Of a stretch of DNA of 64,000 nt, positions 53,801 through 61,154 are shown piece after piece; within the stretch, counting starts at the first letter, position 1, and each line of letters begins with the position of its first letter. This stretch comes from Costus lasius (taxonomy: Eukaryota; Streptophyta; Magnoliopsida; Zingiberales; Costaceae), in contig CM050446.2 in NCBI GenBank assembly GCA_027563935.2, positions 128,170,499 to 128,234,498 of the forward strand. Reading direction: 5' to 3'. The notes below the pieces were generated by a model, which did no database searches, was not told where the DNA came from, and worked only from the letters and a program-made list of their open reading frames with translations. The translations under genes were made by a program, and so were the position numbers.

Positions 53801-56800
53801 GAGATAACACGTAATGATGTTTGGTCTTTGGTGGATCACTCCAATGATGTTTGGTGTATTACTCCAGTTATTGCACATGTGCAGTATAGTTATTTTGTGA
53901 TGATTATTGATGATTATAGCAAATTCATATGATACATTTTTTGCATAATAAAGGCTAAGCTGTTCAAAATTTATTAAATTTTCCTAGTGTATGTTGAAAT
54001 ATAATTTTGTACTAGTATTAAGATTTTATAATTTGATAATAGCAGGGAACAAGTATTGAATGACTTTTAAACCTATTTACAAAGTTAGGGTATAATGTCT
54101 CAATGATCATGTCTTTTTTCACCTCAGCAAAATAGAATAACTTAAAGGAAAATTCATTATCTCTTAGTTATGGTTCACATATTATTTTCCAATCTTCAAT
54201 GCCACTTAAATTTTAGGCTGAAGCTTTGTCAGCAATGGTATCTAATTAATCATTTGACTTCTCAACATTAAAGCTTTGATTCTCTTTTTTACCACGCATC
54301 TGGTATTCATTTTAATTATCATATGTTACATATATTTGGATGTGTCTACTTGGTTCATTTACTAACATAAACTTATGGCCTAGTTAGTTTCGTGTGCATT
54401 TATGGGATATTGTACTAGTCCAAAATGATTTGTATGCTATGATGATAATATAACCATATGTGTAATTTTTAGAAATGTTATTTTCTTCAATTGTAAGTAC
54501 TATTTTTCAGCAACATATTCTTTCTTCTCATCATGTTCTGGTTTTGCTGAAAATTCATAACCAATTGAGCGTTTTAAAGCTGGTATGGTTTACCAAATGA
54601 GTCAACCTGCACAAATTCGTTATATCTGATCATATATTAGCGGTTCTTTGAAGATCCTCTCATATTATGAAACTTCCTAATAGATATAGTTTCTCGAGCA
54701 TTAACTAATACTATTATACTGACTTTTTACTCTCAAGCATCCACACAAGCATGTTGAGTCAGAGCTATGCATGATGAACTTTAAGGTCTTCAAGAACATC
54801 ATATTTAGGACATTATTCCTTGTCCTAAGAATGTCAATAGGTAAATGGATTTATTCCATCAAGCTAGGATTTAGTTGTTCACTTAATAGATATAAATAAG
54901 ACCGACAGTACTTAGAAATAAACAAGAATAAGAAAAATTATAAGGAAACATTTGCATTTGTTGCAAATATGACAGCGGTATGCCTTACTCTAGCTATAGG
55001 TGCATCTAAAGGTTAGGTATTACGACATATGAATGTTAAGAATGTCTTTCTACACGGAGATCTTAAAAAAAAATCTATATAACTCCACATTTGACATTAT
55101 TCTCTACACCTTCTTAAGTTGTTTGTAGGTTGAAAGGTCACTTTATACTTTGAAACAACTCCTCGTGCTTGGTTTAACAAGTTTTGATCCACACTTCTTA
55201 GCTTTTTATTTGTTCAAAGTTAATATGACTCCTTTTATTTATTTGCAACTCATCTAAGAGAATTGTCATGCTTCAGGAATATGATATTATTATAACAAAA
55301 TCAGATTCTAAATTAATTTCTTAGCTTCAAGATCACCTTCAATAATGAAACTTCATGAAAGATTTAAGCTCTTTGCAATATTTCTTAGGTTTTAAAGTTT
55401 ACTCTTCCTCGACTCGTATTTTCTTACATCAACATAAATATATTGAGAATTTAATTGTTTTTGCTAGTCTTCAAGATGTATCATAGATCGTCAACTCGTC
55501 ATTTGCACAAAATTAAAGTGGTTTTCATATGTTATAACCATTACTCATAGGTCACCACCTGCATTTCCCCACCACACCATTCGCCCTACCTATAGGTCGC
55601 ATGGGGCAAAAAATAATAAAAAAACTCTCAACTACTTAACCTTTTCAACCCATGTCCTTTTTGCTCGCTCATGATCTCCGTCGCATTGTCTCATGTTATT
55701 CCTATCATCATCTCGCTTCGAAGCAACTTCAACATAGATTATCAATGTTCTTGCTTCGACAAATTTTTAAACCATGATCTCACTTCTGATAAACACCTCG
55801 CTCCAATAGTCGTCCAATCATCCTCCTTTTTTGAATCTTCTATTATTTTGGACTGGGTAATCCCTATTGTTGTCGTTGTATTTCAATATTTGGAAGTTAG
55901 GATATGTAAGTTATTTTGGTCAACTAATAAGCTTGTTCCATGAAAAGACAAATATTTGTGTGTTACGTGTGCTAGCTGCTTTATAGAAGATTGAAAGTTA
56001 AGTTTGCATGTTCATTGGTTTCTTTTTAATTTAGACTTGACAAATCAGTCACATGCACTGCAAAGACTGCACATGTCATTTGTCCATATCAATGAAAAAA
56101 ACTTATGAGTTGATCAAATTGGTTTCCCCTCACTTTGATTGTTTTTTATTTTTATTTTTTTATAAGAACTAGGGTATGATATATGTACATTATACCATCA
56201 ATTGATCCGCAAATTCTAGACAAATGGAACAACAATCCTATAAGATAGTATACATCATACCACACCTCACCACTGCCTCATCCTCATCCTCATTCTAGAC
56301 AAAACTCCATGGATGTTACCTTCATGAATAATTCATGGCAATAAATTATGTTGCTTTTATTTTGCTCTTGAACAGTATGCATCAACATTTTCCCCACTAA
56401 TACTCATCAAGATTGCTAAGGAGATTTGTGTTCCACATTAACAATCTTAGAACTGATACACATCTGTTTTCTGTCAGTCTGATATGCACTGCACTGTATT
56501 CATCGTGCACTAAAAGCACATGACTGCTTACCTGTTTGTGGACTCTGATATACATTAATAGCTAATAAGGTTGTAATGACAGTGTAACGATGTAACGAAG
56601 ATATTAAACAGTTCTTTTAACATTATCAGACATGTTAAAGGTCCTCTGTTTTCATTAAATTGAATGCTTATTGAACACTATTTGAATTTAACAATTTTAC
56701 ATAATTTCTTGTATCTTTTAGATGGAATAATTCCAAAACCTTAGGAAAGGTGTTTTTGCGATATTTGTTTTTCAGCTATTGAAAAATATACGAGACCTGT

Positions 56801-59800
56801 TGCAAGGTTGGAAATATATTTTGGAAAAATTTTAATAGTAAACTAGTATGAGCTGTAGTAGAATCAATTAAAAACTGATCAGGAATTATAAAAAAAATAA
56901 AGGAAAGAGGGACTAGACTTGGATGGAATCCATAATAAGAAGCAGAATGCACACAACAAAAATTGAGGTACTTTTTTTATTTTTTTCATATAAATAGTTA
57001 ACATGAAATTATTATTAATTTCACCATATACTACTGAATTTATAAGTTAACAAAGAATATGCAAAGTTCAGAAAGAAAAATATTCATCTTGATACTGAGA
57101 GTAAGAACGATATTATGTTTTGTAATACTTTGGCCCTAGGAGTTGATTGTCATACTCCATATCAGAACATAAATGTAGAGAGTGATGAATTCAGTTTGCC
57201 TCTAGAAGATTTGAGAAGTGAATCAATGAATATTGAACCATCATCTCAAACTAAGAAAAGAAAGGTTATGAATTCTAACGCTACAAGATTTTTTTGAAAA
57301 TTGTTGAAAAAAGAATTGAAATAGAAGCTAAGTTAATTCATGATACCAATGACTTATTCTATTTTGCAATAGTTTTGTTTGAACAAAAATCAAGGAGGGA
57401 GGTGTGGGAGGATTTTCAAACTCCAAAACAAAAGTTACGATTGTTAAATTTTCAACATAACGCATAAGAAGTTTGGCCGGTGTTAGACAGCTGTATTATG
57501 TTTCTAATGTAGAACATTTATTTGTCTTGTGTAATAATATTTGTAAACTTTTACATTGTTTATGCATAATTAGTTGTACTTTATTTATGTATATTTGTCA
57601 TGTTAATACGTTTTATTTCTTTATTTTAATAAATATGGATGATTTACTAGATGAAGATTTTGGTAAAAACAATAACAATCATGATTTAAAAAATTTTAGA
57701 AAATTAAATGAATTTATTTGATTATCAACTCAACCTGTTAGTTCTTTGAATAGGTGACTATAGCTGCAATACAATATCAAAGTCACCATATATCTCATCT
57801 GAATATACTAGTATAAGGTGGATAGAAGACATTGTAATGCCACCGAGAAAGGTACAAAAAGATGATAAAATGCAGGCACTTGATCTTTTATGATTATATA
57901 ATAAGTAGGAACAATCTTACAATCTAAAGCCCTTAAAAAAATGAAACTTATTGAAAGGATTGGCATTTTTATATTTATATTGACCTAAATGCATCAAATG
58001 GACGGCTACTAAAACCCTTTCAACATTGAGAGGAAACTATTAATATAATCTTTCATGAGGTTTTATTATCGTCTGTAAATTGGGCAAAGATTTAATTAAA
58101 TCAACTGCCTCACCATAAATATATATAAATATTGTTATTTCTTTTAAATTTTATAGGATTACATTAGAGTTACACTCATATCGATGTTGTTGCGCCTAGT
58201 GCGGGGCAGATTCATTAGATTAAACAACAAGTTCAGTTGGCACAAAATATATTAGCAATTGTGTTAAGGAGGTTTAAAAGGTACCACTCCATTGTGGTCA
58301 TGTTAAAACCAAAGCAATTAATAGATCTGCATATTAATTTCTAGGTATGTAAATATTTTCATAAATATAAAATTAAATGTAATCTTTATATTTAATCTAC
58401 ATATGATTTTAATTATAGTCATGTTAGTTGGTTTTAACTTCTGTATGAGATAATTAATTATTTTACTCTACATATGATTATTTGTGATGTTTTGGTTATA
58501 TAACAAATGATTTTCATTATTATATAATTTTCTGCTTAACAATAATTTTCAATATTTCTCTCAATAGCAACTGCTAATAGTATGCTTTTGACCATACAAC
58601 ACAGCACTTTCTTGCCCGGCAGCAACCGCACTAGTGCCCAAGTAGATCCTTAGTCAAGATGTCAGTTAATTTGTATTTGTCTTCCAATCTGGTAAAGGGA
58701 AGGTGAATTAGTTTGGTGGTAGTGGGCAATCAACTTTGATATGTTTTATTCTTTTTATGGAAAATTAGATTTTTGGCAATAAAAATAGTTGATTGTCATA
58801 GGATATAGTATTGGATTTACGTAAGCAACATTGAAGTCCAATATCCAATTCCTAAACCACATCATCTCACAAAATTGCGTTGGTCATTATCAAAGTTTGC
58901 AATATCAGTCAACACCAATGTTCCAATCTAAGCTCAAACCGTTATGTACGGGACTAAACTGGATAAAATCAACAGTCAACACATCGATGAAAGCAAATGA
59001 GTGGAAGCAAGTGACAGCAAATGAGTGGAACCAAGTGACAACAGAAGCAAGCGAAAGTAGTAATGAGCTACAACAAGCAGAAGCTCATCGGAAGATGCTC
59101 ACGGTGAGTGGAAGTTTTGTCTACAGCTTTCACTCGCAACTAACTTTCTTCTTCTTCCTCTCCACCTGATTTAGCGGCAAGCGACGAGCTACTCTTCTTC
59201 CCCTCCTTTCTTCCCTTCCTTTTTCTCCTCTTCTCCAGTGCACTACACCAGTTTGGAGTTGGTCAGTGTACTAGACCAGTACAAACCAGACATAGGTAAA
59301 ATCTAATTTTTAAATCCTCAATCATTATCCTATGTTCTACTTCACAGTTAGATCTGGACACTCTACTTTTTGCTTTTCTGGGTTCCTAGATTACCACCTA
59401 CATAAGTATAGAAGCCAGTCACTAATTGGTTATCATCCACATTATCAGCGTACGCTTCTATTTTAGTGTACTCATGTCTTTTCTTTAGCATACCTCATCT
59501 AGGGGCTCTTGAGAATTCTCATTACAACTTTCTGAATATTTTTTTTGTGGTTTTCGCATAAATTGAACGACTACCCCATACAATATGAGATAGTGAGGTA
59601 GACAAGTTTACCAACAAGGAGCACATAACTAGCAGCACCCACCAATGCTAAACTCTTATCAAATGAATATCTTTTAATTTTGAACCATTGACGTTGCTAC
59701 AGGATTGCACCCTCACATGCTTGTTTCATTTAAGTCAAGAAAATACTCTCTTGTTAGCAATTTCAATTCCATGAAAATATTTGGGCTTACCAAGATCAAT

Positions 59801-61151
59801 GGCTAGGTAATTCTTTATTTCATCAATCCCTTTGACATCACTAGCTATTAGTAAGATATCATGGACGTATACAAGAATAACAATACCAAAATTTGAAACT
59901 AGTTGATGTCATAATAGATAAGAATTCCATGGCCCATTTATCCTATCCATTGCTCTACTCCCCACCGCTCCAGAAGCCATCATAAATATCTCCTCTCTTT
60001 TGATTTGATTATGTACCTGCTTAAGACAGAGAGAAGAGATGGAAGGGAAAGGGTGGACAATTGAAGCGATAACTTCGTCTTCTCTAAAAATTGATACGTT
60101 GGAACTAAGTTTTCAAAAAAAAAAAATTACAACATATATCTAGAACCCTAACCATGTATTGGGTTGGATCTAAGTAAATGAGGCCTAATACAACTCTCTA
60201 TACATGCAAAGTAGTCCATTTCCTAAAAGCGATTAACCTTCTAGATACCTAAAGATATCCTAGTATACCTATCTTTAGCTCTTGCAAGCATACCCTAGCA
60301 TCCAAACAGGAAAACATCCCTCATATGAGAACCACCAAAATGCAACTTTCTAGCGTATCAAAGATTACACAACATTCCTAGTCTGCCTTCCCTATCTCTG
60401 GTCCTCTCCCTTCAATGTCTCCAAATTAGCTAACATTTTTATGAGAACAAACAAATAATTAAACATCTATGATCATAGCAACTAAGACCATTCCCAACAA
60501 ACCAAGAATTTGATCACTCCACTGGACCATCTTAACATCCACATCTACAGAACACTAACCCATTGACTGAATAGGTCAAAACAAGAATTTGATCACAGGC
60601 CATCTTAATATCCAAATCTATAGAACAGTAACCTATTGAGAATTTGAGATAGAACTAAATAGATACAAACATTGTAATAATAATAGAATAACTGAAACTA
60701 GAAAGGAACTAATGAATGACGATGTATTGAGAGTCTGGTAAGATGGGTTAGCGAGCTTTGAAAAGCTAACAAATGTCTATTGCTATGATATCATTACATC
60801 AGCATTTAAATGGGTAGAAAAATTTTAAGAAAATATTATCATAAAGACAAGAAACATACCACAGAAGATCACCACCATTATCACAAATTGCACAAACTGA
60901 ATCAAATAACTCAGTGTCATCATCATCTCTTACACCTTCGTCCACCTCATCGTCAGAAGCAATGAACGATGACTTCAGATAGAAAGTGCTCTAGAAAATT
61001 CATTACAAATGAACAAAGATTATTTTGATCCATCTCTTAACAAATTACATATTCTTACAGTTAATAAAAGATTAGAAAAGAATTGGGAGGAAAGAGGAAC
61101 AACCCCATGAAATCTCTTCCTTGGCTTCCCCTGAATAAACCCCAGCAAAAG
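18111..61151 (-). CDS. EDM2: ENHANCED DOWNY MILDEW 2-type PHD/methyltransferase-like protein, 5' end missing
   Basis: EDM2 is a plant nuclear protein that reads H3K9me2 through PHD-type fingers and, with IBM2/ASI1, helps transcription pass through heterochromatic introns (Arabidopsis RPP7, IBM1). Exons, in transcript order: 61104-61151, 60860-60990, 50769-50865, 50572-50670, 45268-45515, 45088-45177, 44559-44993, 42177-42315, 41990-42091, 41350-41442, 23594-23635, 21725-21835, 19771-19842, 19534-19652, 19337-19400, 18111-19241. All have GT-AG borders, and phases join without a stop over 1006 codons plus TAA. Seen: an acidic lead-in, then CAICDNGGDLLCCEG and two further Cys/His clusters (residues 49-208), the AWEKLLPNRILIYC block, a variable linker, DFCCGANDF (511-519) and GLNPPFG (572-578). 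Arabidopsis EDM2 is near 1300 residues; roughly 190 N-terminal residues should lie beyond 64000. The gene spans over 43 kb because of TE-laden introns. Confidence 0.95.
19337..23635 (-). CDS. EDM2: EDM2 exons 11-15: SAM-methyltransferase-like core
   Basis: Five small exons (23594-23635, 21725-21835, 19771-19842, 19534-19652, 19337-19400) encode IVDKLHWYV, VVDFCCGANDFSILM (SAM-binding-like motif I), NDFSFERRDWMTVKP, IMGLNPPFGVKAALANKFIN (motif IV-like NPPF) and LDKKNSPYDLIWEDD. The family keeps the fold of an N6-adenine-type methyltransferase, but I know of no demonstrated activity. The NPPF signature is intact here. The first of these exons is only 42 bases and sits after a 17.7 kb intron. 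Confidence 0.93.
20275..21070. mobile_element. GATCCTA-rich MITE family, copy 1 (EDM2 intron)
   Basis: Left end CAAGGTTGTCAAAAATG; reversed right end CAAAGTTGTCTGGATTG. Near each end are TAGGATCTTACGATCCTAC-type words; the core is pyrimidine-rich and AT-rich. It aligns along its length with 37929-38750 and, inverted, with 43675-44133. A TA microsatellite has grown inside it. Confidence 0.75.
20827..20861. repeat. (TA)n microsatellite
   Basis: About 17 uninterrupted TA dinucleotides inside the GATCCTA-family copy. The copy at 37929 has only a short ATATGTATATATATAT equivalent at the same place. Confidence 0.95.
21981..22386. repeat. Tandem duplication, two units of 203 bp, in an EDM2 intron
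   Basis: TTTAAGAAAATAAGATTATT at 21981 recurs as TTTAAGAATATAAGATTATC at 22184. The following phrases (GGGTATTTCC, CAAAATCTTGATGGT, GAAGCAAAGTGAGATGTCA, GGAAGTGATCAT) repeat at the same spacing. Similarity is roughly 85-90 percent by eye. It is non-coding. Confidence 0.85.
22387..23593. other. EDM2 intron remainder, nothing recognised
   Basis: AT-rich sequence with no bounded element or gene that I can support. Confidence 0.5.
23808..24341. mobile_element. hAT-type MITE with TAGGGATGG ends
   Basis: Left end TAGGGATGGTAACAGG; reversed right end TAGGGATGGCAGAAAAATCC. The 8 bp flanks are ATATAGTT (23800-23807) and ATATAGAT (24342-24349), one mismatch. Sub-terminal regions are full of AACCCGA / TTGGGT words. 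The GC-rich core gives long spurious open frames. It lies in the 17.7 kb EDM2 intron. Confidence 0.85.
24342..26366. other. EDM2 large intron, left part: dispersed-repeat fragments
   Basis: Fragments rich in GGTAC/ACCGGT and TACTAGT words (24350-24960, 26220-26366) belong to a dispersed repeat also seen near 7300, 37260, 49243 and 62760. The rest is unrecognised. A stretch at about 25950-26060 is repeated at 35230-35325. Confidence 0.5.
25950..26060. repeat. ~105 bp direct repeat, left copy
   Basis: From GGCTTGAAGGATAAATAATA to AATTAAGTGGATCATAA. It matches 35230-35325 (GCTTAAAGGTCAAATAATA to AATTAAGTAGATCATAA) in the same orientation. The pair brackets the gypsy element but lies well outside its LTRs. 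Confidence 0.7.
26372..27154. mobile_element. PIF/Harbinger-like element with GC-rich repetitive core
   Basis: Flanked by TTA on both sides (26369-26371 and 27155-27157). Left end TGCCTTGTTTACTTCGGACG; reversed right end CGGTATGTATACTTGGACGG. The core carries a GC-rich tandem array (26587-26751) and the word CCGCCCAAATCGGGCAGA (reversed, near 27007-27025), which recurs in the related element at 47094-47575. The overlapping open frames in it have highly biased Arg/Ala/Glu composition and are not believed to be genes. Confidence 0.6.
26587..26751. repeat. 27-28 bp GC-rich tandem array
   Basis: Six units start GGAAGAG at 26587, 26615, 26643, 26670, 26698 and 26725. The consensus is GGAAGAGGGCGGCATCCGCG followed by GCTTGCGA. 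Because unit length alternates between 27 and 28, the reading frame is not kept, which argues against a repeat protein. Confidence 0.9.
27156..27586. mobile_element. Probable hAT-like fragment rich in AACCCGA/CCTAAACC words
   Basis: Begins TAGAGATGGAAGCAAGTTGGG and ends, reversed, AAGGATGAGAACAAATATT. The interior resembles the 23808 element (AAGCCCGA, CCTGACC, TCAACCCAACTCC). No clean 8 bp duplication can be shown, partly because the gypsy LTR starts right next to it. Confidence 0.4.
27587..29314 (-). repeat. 3' LTR of the gypsy element (full length, 1728 bp)
   Basis: On the plus strand it reads TGTCACGGGC... to ...GGAGCATCACA. The region 27830-29060, including short open frames, has no counterpart in the 457 bp partner LTR. 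The two LTRs align on either side of that block. Confidence 0.85.
29315..29330 (-). promoter_or_regulatory. Polypurine tract of the gypsy element
   Basis: Minus-strand CACAAGTGGGGGAGAA immediately before the 3' LTR start TGTGATGC, the expected place for second-strand priming. Confidence 0.75.
31895..33045 (-). pseudogene. Gypsy gag and aspartic protease remnants
   Basis: Broken frames. 32839-33045 and 32386-32691 resemble the plant gypsy gag retrotransposon domain (PEPTPFSGTHGAKELKNFL; FQPTDPAKAAHDALQ). 31895-32212 holds a protease-like stretch (HALVDIGASHVFVSDRMATR). Stops and frame changes separate the parts, so no polyprotein can be made. Confidence 0.75.
33412..33428 (-). promoter_or_regulatory. 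tRNA primer-binding site of the gypsy element
   Basis: Minus-strand AACCGATATCAGAGGGC directly follows the 5' LTR end (CCTGTGACA). It resembles the initiator-Met tRNA site TGGTATCAGAGC with changes at the first bases. Confidence 0.65.
33429..33885 (-). repeat. 5' LTR of the gypsy element (internally deleted, 457 bp)
   Basis: It begins TGTCACAGG and ends GGGCATCACA on the plus strand. It matches the outer parts of the 1728 bp LTR but jumps from GAGTGGAC to ACCCTA at about 33650-33660, skipping roughly 1.26 kb. Short AC homology at the join suggests a single illegitimate-recombination deletion. Confidence 0.8.
33886..35225. other. Unrecognised sequence right of the gypsy element
   Basis: Less AT-rich than the surroundings, with GAGAGGAG/ACAACTCTTATA words (a 20-base phrase around CAACTCTTATA occurs at 33968 and 34071). 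No coding or terminal structure was identified. Confidence 0.4.
35230..35325. repeat. ~105 bp direct repeat, right copy
   Basis: Partner of 25950-26060. The TATAATTNATGATAACNATAAT core is shared in the same orientation. Confidence 0.7.
35990..36120. repeat. ~130 bp direct repeat, left copy (partner 40690-40830)
   Basis: Both copies share GAATNANTTACANTA, then CAAATACAATGGA, GACACT, and GTGAAGAACNNTTAGTT, followed by a CAAGACYCAAT phrase. They lie 4.7 kb apart and may be the remains of one old LTR element or duplication. The DNA between them is AT-rich without a recognisable pol gene. Confidence 0.55.
36121..37259. other. EDM2 large intron, middle: AT-rich, unrecognised
   Basis: No supported gene or bounded element. 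A GGTCGAACGTACGATCTC...GGTACCCGTCAG stretch near 36200-36320 belongs to the dispersed GGTACC-type repeat. Confidence 0.45.
37260..37406. mobile_element. 147 bp MITE with CAAGGATTTAA ends
   Basis: Left end CAAGGATTTAAATCTTGG; reversed right end CAAGGATTTAAGGATTGG. The interior holds GGTATCGGTACC. The flanks ATCTAAAC and ATCCAATT agree only partly. It is related in its ends to the element at 7294-7634. Confidence 0.65.
37929..38750. mobile_element. GATCCTA-rich MITE family, copy 2 (EDM2 intron)
   Basis: Same orientation as copy 1. Ends CAATGTTATCAAAAATG and, reversed, CAAGATTGGCAGGATCGAG. The flanks AGATAGAC (37921-37928) and AGATAGAT (38751-38758) form an 8 bp duplication with one change, suggesting a hAT-type transposase. 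Confidence 0.8.
39186..39707 (+). mobile_element. TRIM (terminal-repeat retrotransposon in miniature)
   Basis: Two ~175 bp direct LTRs start TGTAATACCYTARTTTAGT (39186 and 39533). Both contain CATTGAAAGTGAGAGAAA/CGTTGAAAGTGAGAGAAA and TTATATRGTATATAA. LTR 1 ends GCAACA at 39360 and is followed by a primer-site-like TTGTATCAAGC. A polypurine tract AAGTGGGAGAGAT (39520-39532) abuts LTR 2. The internal part is only about 170 bp with no coding sequence. The 5S-rRNA-like block of Cassandra TRIMs was looked for and not seen. Confidence 0.8.
39708..41349. other. EDM2 large intron, right part: AT-rich, mostly unrecognised
   Basis: Contains the right copy of the 130 bp direct repeat (40690-40830). 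No gene or terminal structure is otherwise evident up to the exon at 41350. Confidence 0.45.
41350..42315 (-). CDS. EDM2: EDM2 exons 8-10: helical domain before the methyltransferase-like core
   Basis: Exons 42177-42315, 41990-42091 and 41350-41442 encode IPSTHAYGTRHIERTITLGK, AVQTALKKLENGGSLEDAKA and FLHGMRYTSFGRHFTKVDKL. These blocks are strongly conserved in EDM2 proteins. The first joins the previous exon by a split Asn codon (AA|T). Confidence 0.93.
42480..43674. other. Unidentified GC-richer segment with an open frame (42633-42941)
   Basis: This part of the 2.2 kb intron is richer in C than its surroundings. It has one 102-codon plus-strand frame and further shorter open stretches (for example near 43120-43190) with protein-like composition. 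No family was recognised. It could be an old captured gene fragment or retropseudogene; stops interrupt every frame over its length. Confidence 0.35.
43675..44133. mobile_element. GATCCTA-rich MITE family, copy 3, inverted and truncated
   Basis: Starts CAAGGTCGTCAGGATCGTGA. It runs as the reverse complement of copies 1 and 2 (AAGATCCTACCAAATCACTT, TTCAAATGTATTAATTGTAT) to a phrase matching their CTACAACTATATTTGTC. The remaining ~300 bp end is missing. Confidence 0.75.
44559..45515 (-). CDS. EDM2: EDM2 exons 5-7: distal zinc-finger cluster, conserved block and variable linker
   Basis: Exon 45268-45515 encodes VYPCVSATCGHFYHPKCVAE, FTCPVHKCVVC and CRRCPKSYHRKCLPR, two further Cys/His clusters of extended PHD type. 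Exon 45088-45177 encodes KISFKDIEEENIIQRAW. Exon 44559-44993 encodes LGTPIRNHIKFPENPKKR, then a basic, poorly conserved linker ending FPDIDSETEA. The introns between them are only 90 and 94 bp. Confidence 0.94.
46128..46276. repeat. Tandem duplication, two units of 75 bp
   Basis: TTTACTCCTAAACTCAAGAG starts at 46128 and 46203. The rest of each unit (TTTAGTTTGAGGTACCCA, ATGCTGCAGGCTAGTGATTT) is almost identical, so the event is recent. It lies in the 5.1 kb EDM2 intron. Confidence 0.95.
46460..46760. repeat. Two direct copies of a ~100 bp block
   Basis: TTAAAGCCTACATAAAATGC at 46473 and TTAAAGCCTACATAAAAGGT at 46668 are each followed by TTGGATTRTAA, TTTTATGAATTATTAAAYCT and AATTTCNTTC. The spacer is C-rich. 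Confidence 0.75.
47094..47575. mobile_element. PIF/Harbinger-like element with internal duplication
   Basis: Flanked by TTA (47091-47093 and 47576-47578). Left end GACTGTGTTTAATAGGGAGG; reversed right end GCTATGTTTAGGACGGAGG. Inside, a ~60 bp block with GAAAATGCCAAATG and CCCAAATC occurs at 47201 and 47342 (period 141). It shares CCGCCCAAATCGGGCAGA with the element at 26372-27154. The core has CTCGCCSTCACC-type words. Confidence 0.7.
47576..48545. other. EDM2 intron segment, nothing recognised
   Basis: AT-rich, no bounded repeat or gene. Confidence 0.5.
48554..48724. mobile_element. 171 bp hAT-type MITE with AAGTTTCGGTCCG ends
   Basis: Left end CATAGATTAAAGTTTCGGTC; reversed right end CATGGATTGAAGTTTCGGTC. 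The 8 bp flanks GTACGTAT (48546-48553) and GTATGTAT (48725-48732) differ at one base. It is GC-rich and non-coding. Confidence 0.85.
49243..49590. repeat. Tandem duplication (~174 bp) of a GGTAC/ACTAGT-rich dispersed repeat
   Basis: GTTACCATGGTTAAAAAAAC at 49243 recurs as GTTACTATGGTTTAAAAAAC at 49417. Each unit also contains sub-repeats of AGAGGTGTTTTTAATGGTNC. The same repeat family appears singly near 7300 and 62765. Confidence 0.8.
49591..50571. other. EDM2 intron segment, nothing recognised
   Basis: AT-rich, no bounded repeat or gene up to the exon at 50572. Confidence 0.5.
50572..50865 (-). CDS. EDM2: EDM2 exons 3-4: PHD-type zinc finger core
   Basis: Exon 50769-50865 encodes (C)CEGPCLRSFHASRKAGDESS, completing the finger opened in exon 2 through a split Cys codon (TG|T). 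Exon 50572-50670 encodes SIQNFLCKHCLYKQHQCFCC and GKLGSSDKAQGAE, with four Cys and one His spaced as in EDM2. The intron between them is 98 bp. Confidence 0.94.
51490..51700. repeat. ~180 bp direct repeat, left copy (partner 55490-55665)
   Basis: Shared phrases ATTAAAGTG, CCATTACTCATAGG, GGGNNAAAAATAATAAAAAA and CTNNCAACTA. The pair flanks the plus-strand copia relic and may be its diverged LTRs, although TG...CA ends are not clear. Confidence 0.5.
52480..55480 (+). pseudogene. Degenerate Ty1/copia gag-pol relic
   Basis: Scattered copia motifs in the correct order on the plus strand: a zinc-knuckle-like stretch ending GHITKDCPT near 53064; integrase-like IIDDYSKF at about 53902; LHIFGCVYLVH near 54330; reverse-transcriptase NVKNVFLHGDL near 55031 and VCRLKGHF near 55125; and YFLGFKVY near 55385. 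Stops and frameshifts separate all of them. The YVDD region is not recognisable. Confidence 0.75.
55950..58590. other. AT-rich part of the 10 kb EDM2 intron, unidentified coding-like fragments
   Basis: At 57115-57460 a broken frame with protein-like composition (EDLRSESMNIEPSSQTKKRK, then RREVWEDFQTPKQKLRLL after frame breaks) looks like an old TE-encoded or captured protein, family unknown. The remainder is AT-rich with no structure that I can support. Confidence 0.35.
58992..59039. repeat. Two perfect-length 24 bp tandem units
   Basis: AGCAAATGAGTGGAAGCAAG plus TGAC at 58992 repeats at 59016 with one G-to-C change. Confidence 0.9.
59750..59940 (-). pseudogene. Copia reverse-transcriptase fragment
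   Basis: Minus-strand reading gives YVHDILLIASDVKGIDEIKN followed by AIDLGKPKYFHGIEIA. This is the YVDD catalytic block and following helix of copia reverse transcriptase, with the first catalytic Asp replaced by His. Upstream the frame decays. Confidence 0.8.
60860..61151 (-). CDS. EDM2: EDM2 first two exons in the window
   Basis: Exon 61104-61151 (16 codons, LLLGFIQGKPRKRFHG) matches the LAFL..KP.KRR lead-in of EDM2. Exon 60860-60990 encodes an acidic stretch (ASDDEVDEGVRDDDD) then SVCAICDNGGDLL, opening the first zinc finger. The 61104 exon begins in phase 0 after a CAG acceptor (complement of 61152-61154), so at least one more upstream exon is required; none was found between 61155 and 64000. 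Confidence 0.9.
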
Positions 61152-61154
61152 CTG

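Larger units (their letters stand above)
51344..60204 (-). mobile_element. Remnant of a minus-strand copia-type element with nested insertions
   Basis: A ~110 bp block occurs at 51344-51458 and 60099-60204 in direct orientation (TTGGAACNAAGTTTTCAA ... ATATATCTAGAACCCTAACC ... AATACAA). On the minus strand the lower copy is preceded by a purine tract (TTGAGGGAGAG) and starts TGTTGAG; the upper is followed by CGTATCA, a weak primer site. Reverse-transcriptase sequence on this strand lies at 59750-59940. No target duplication is visible, so the pairing of the two LTRs is tentative. Confidence 0.45.
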
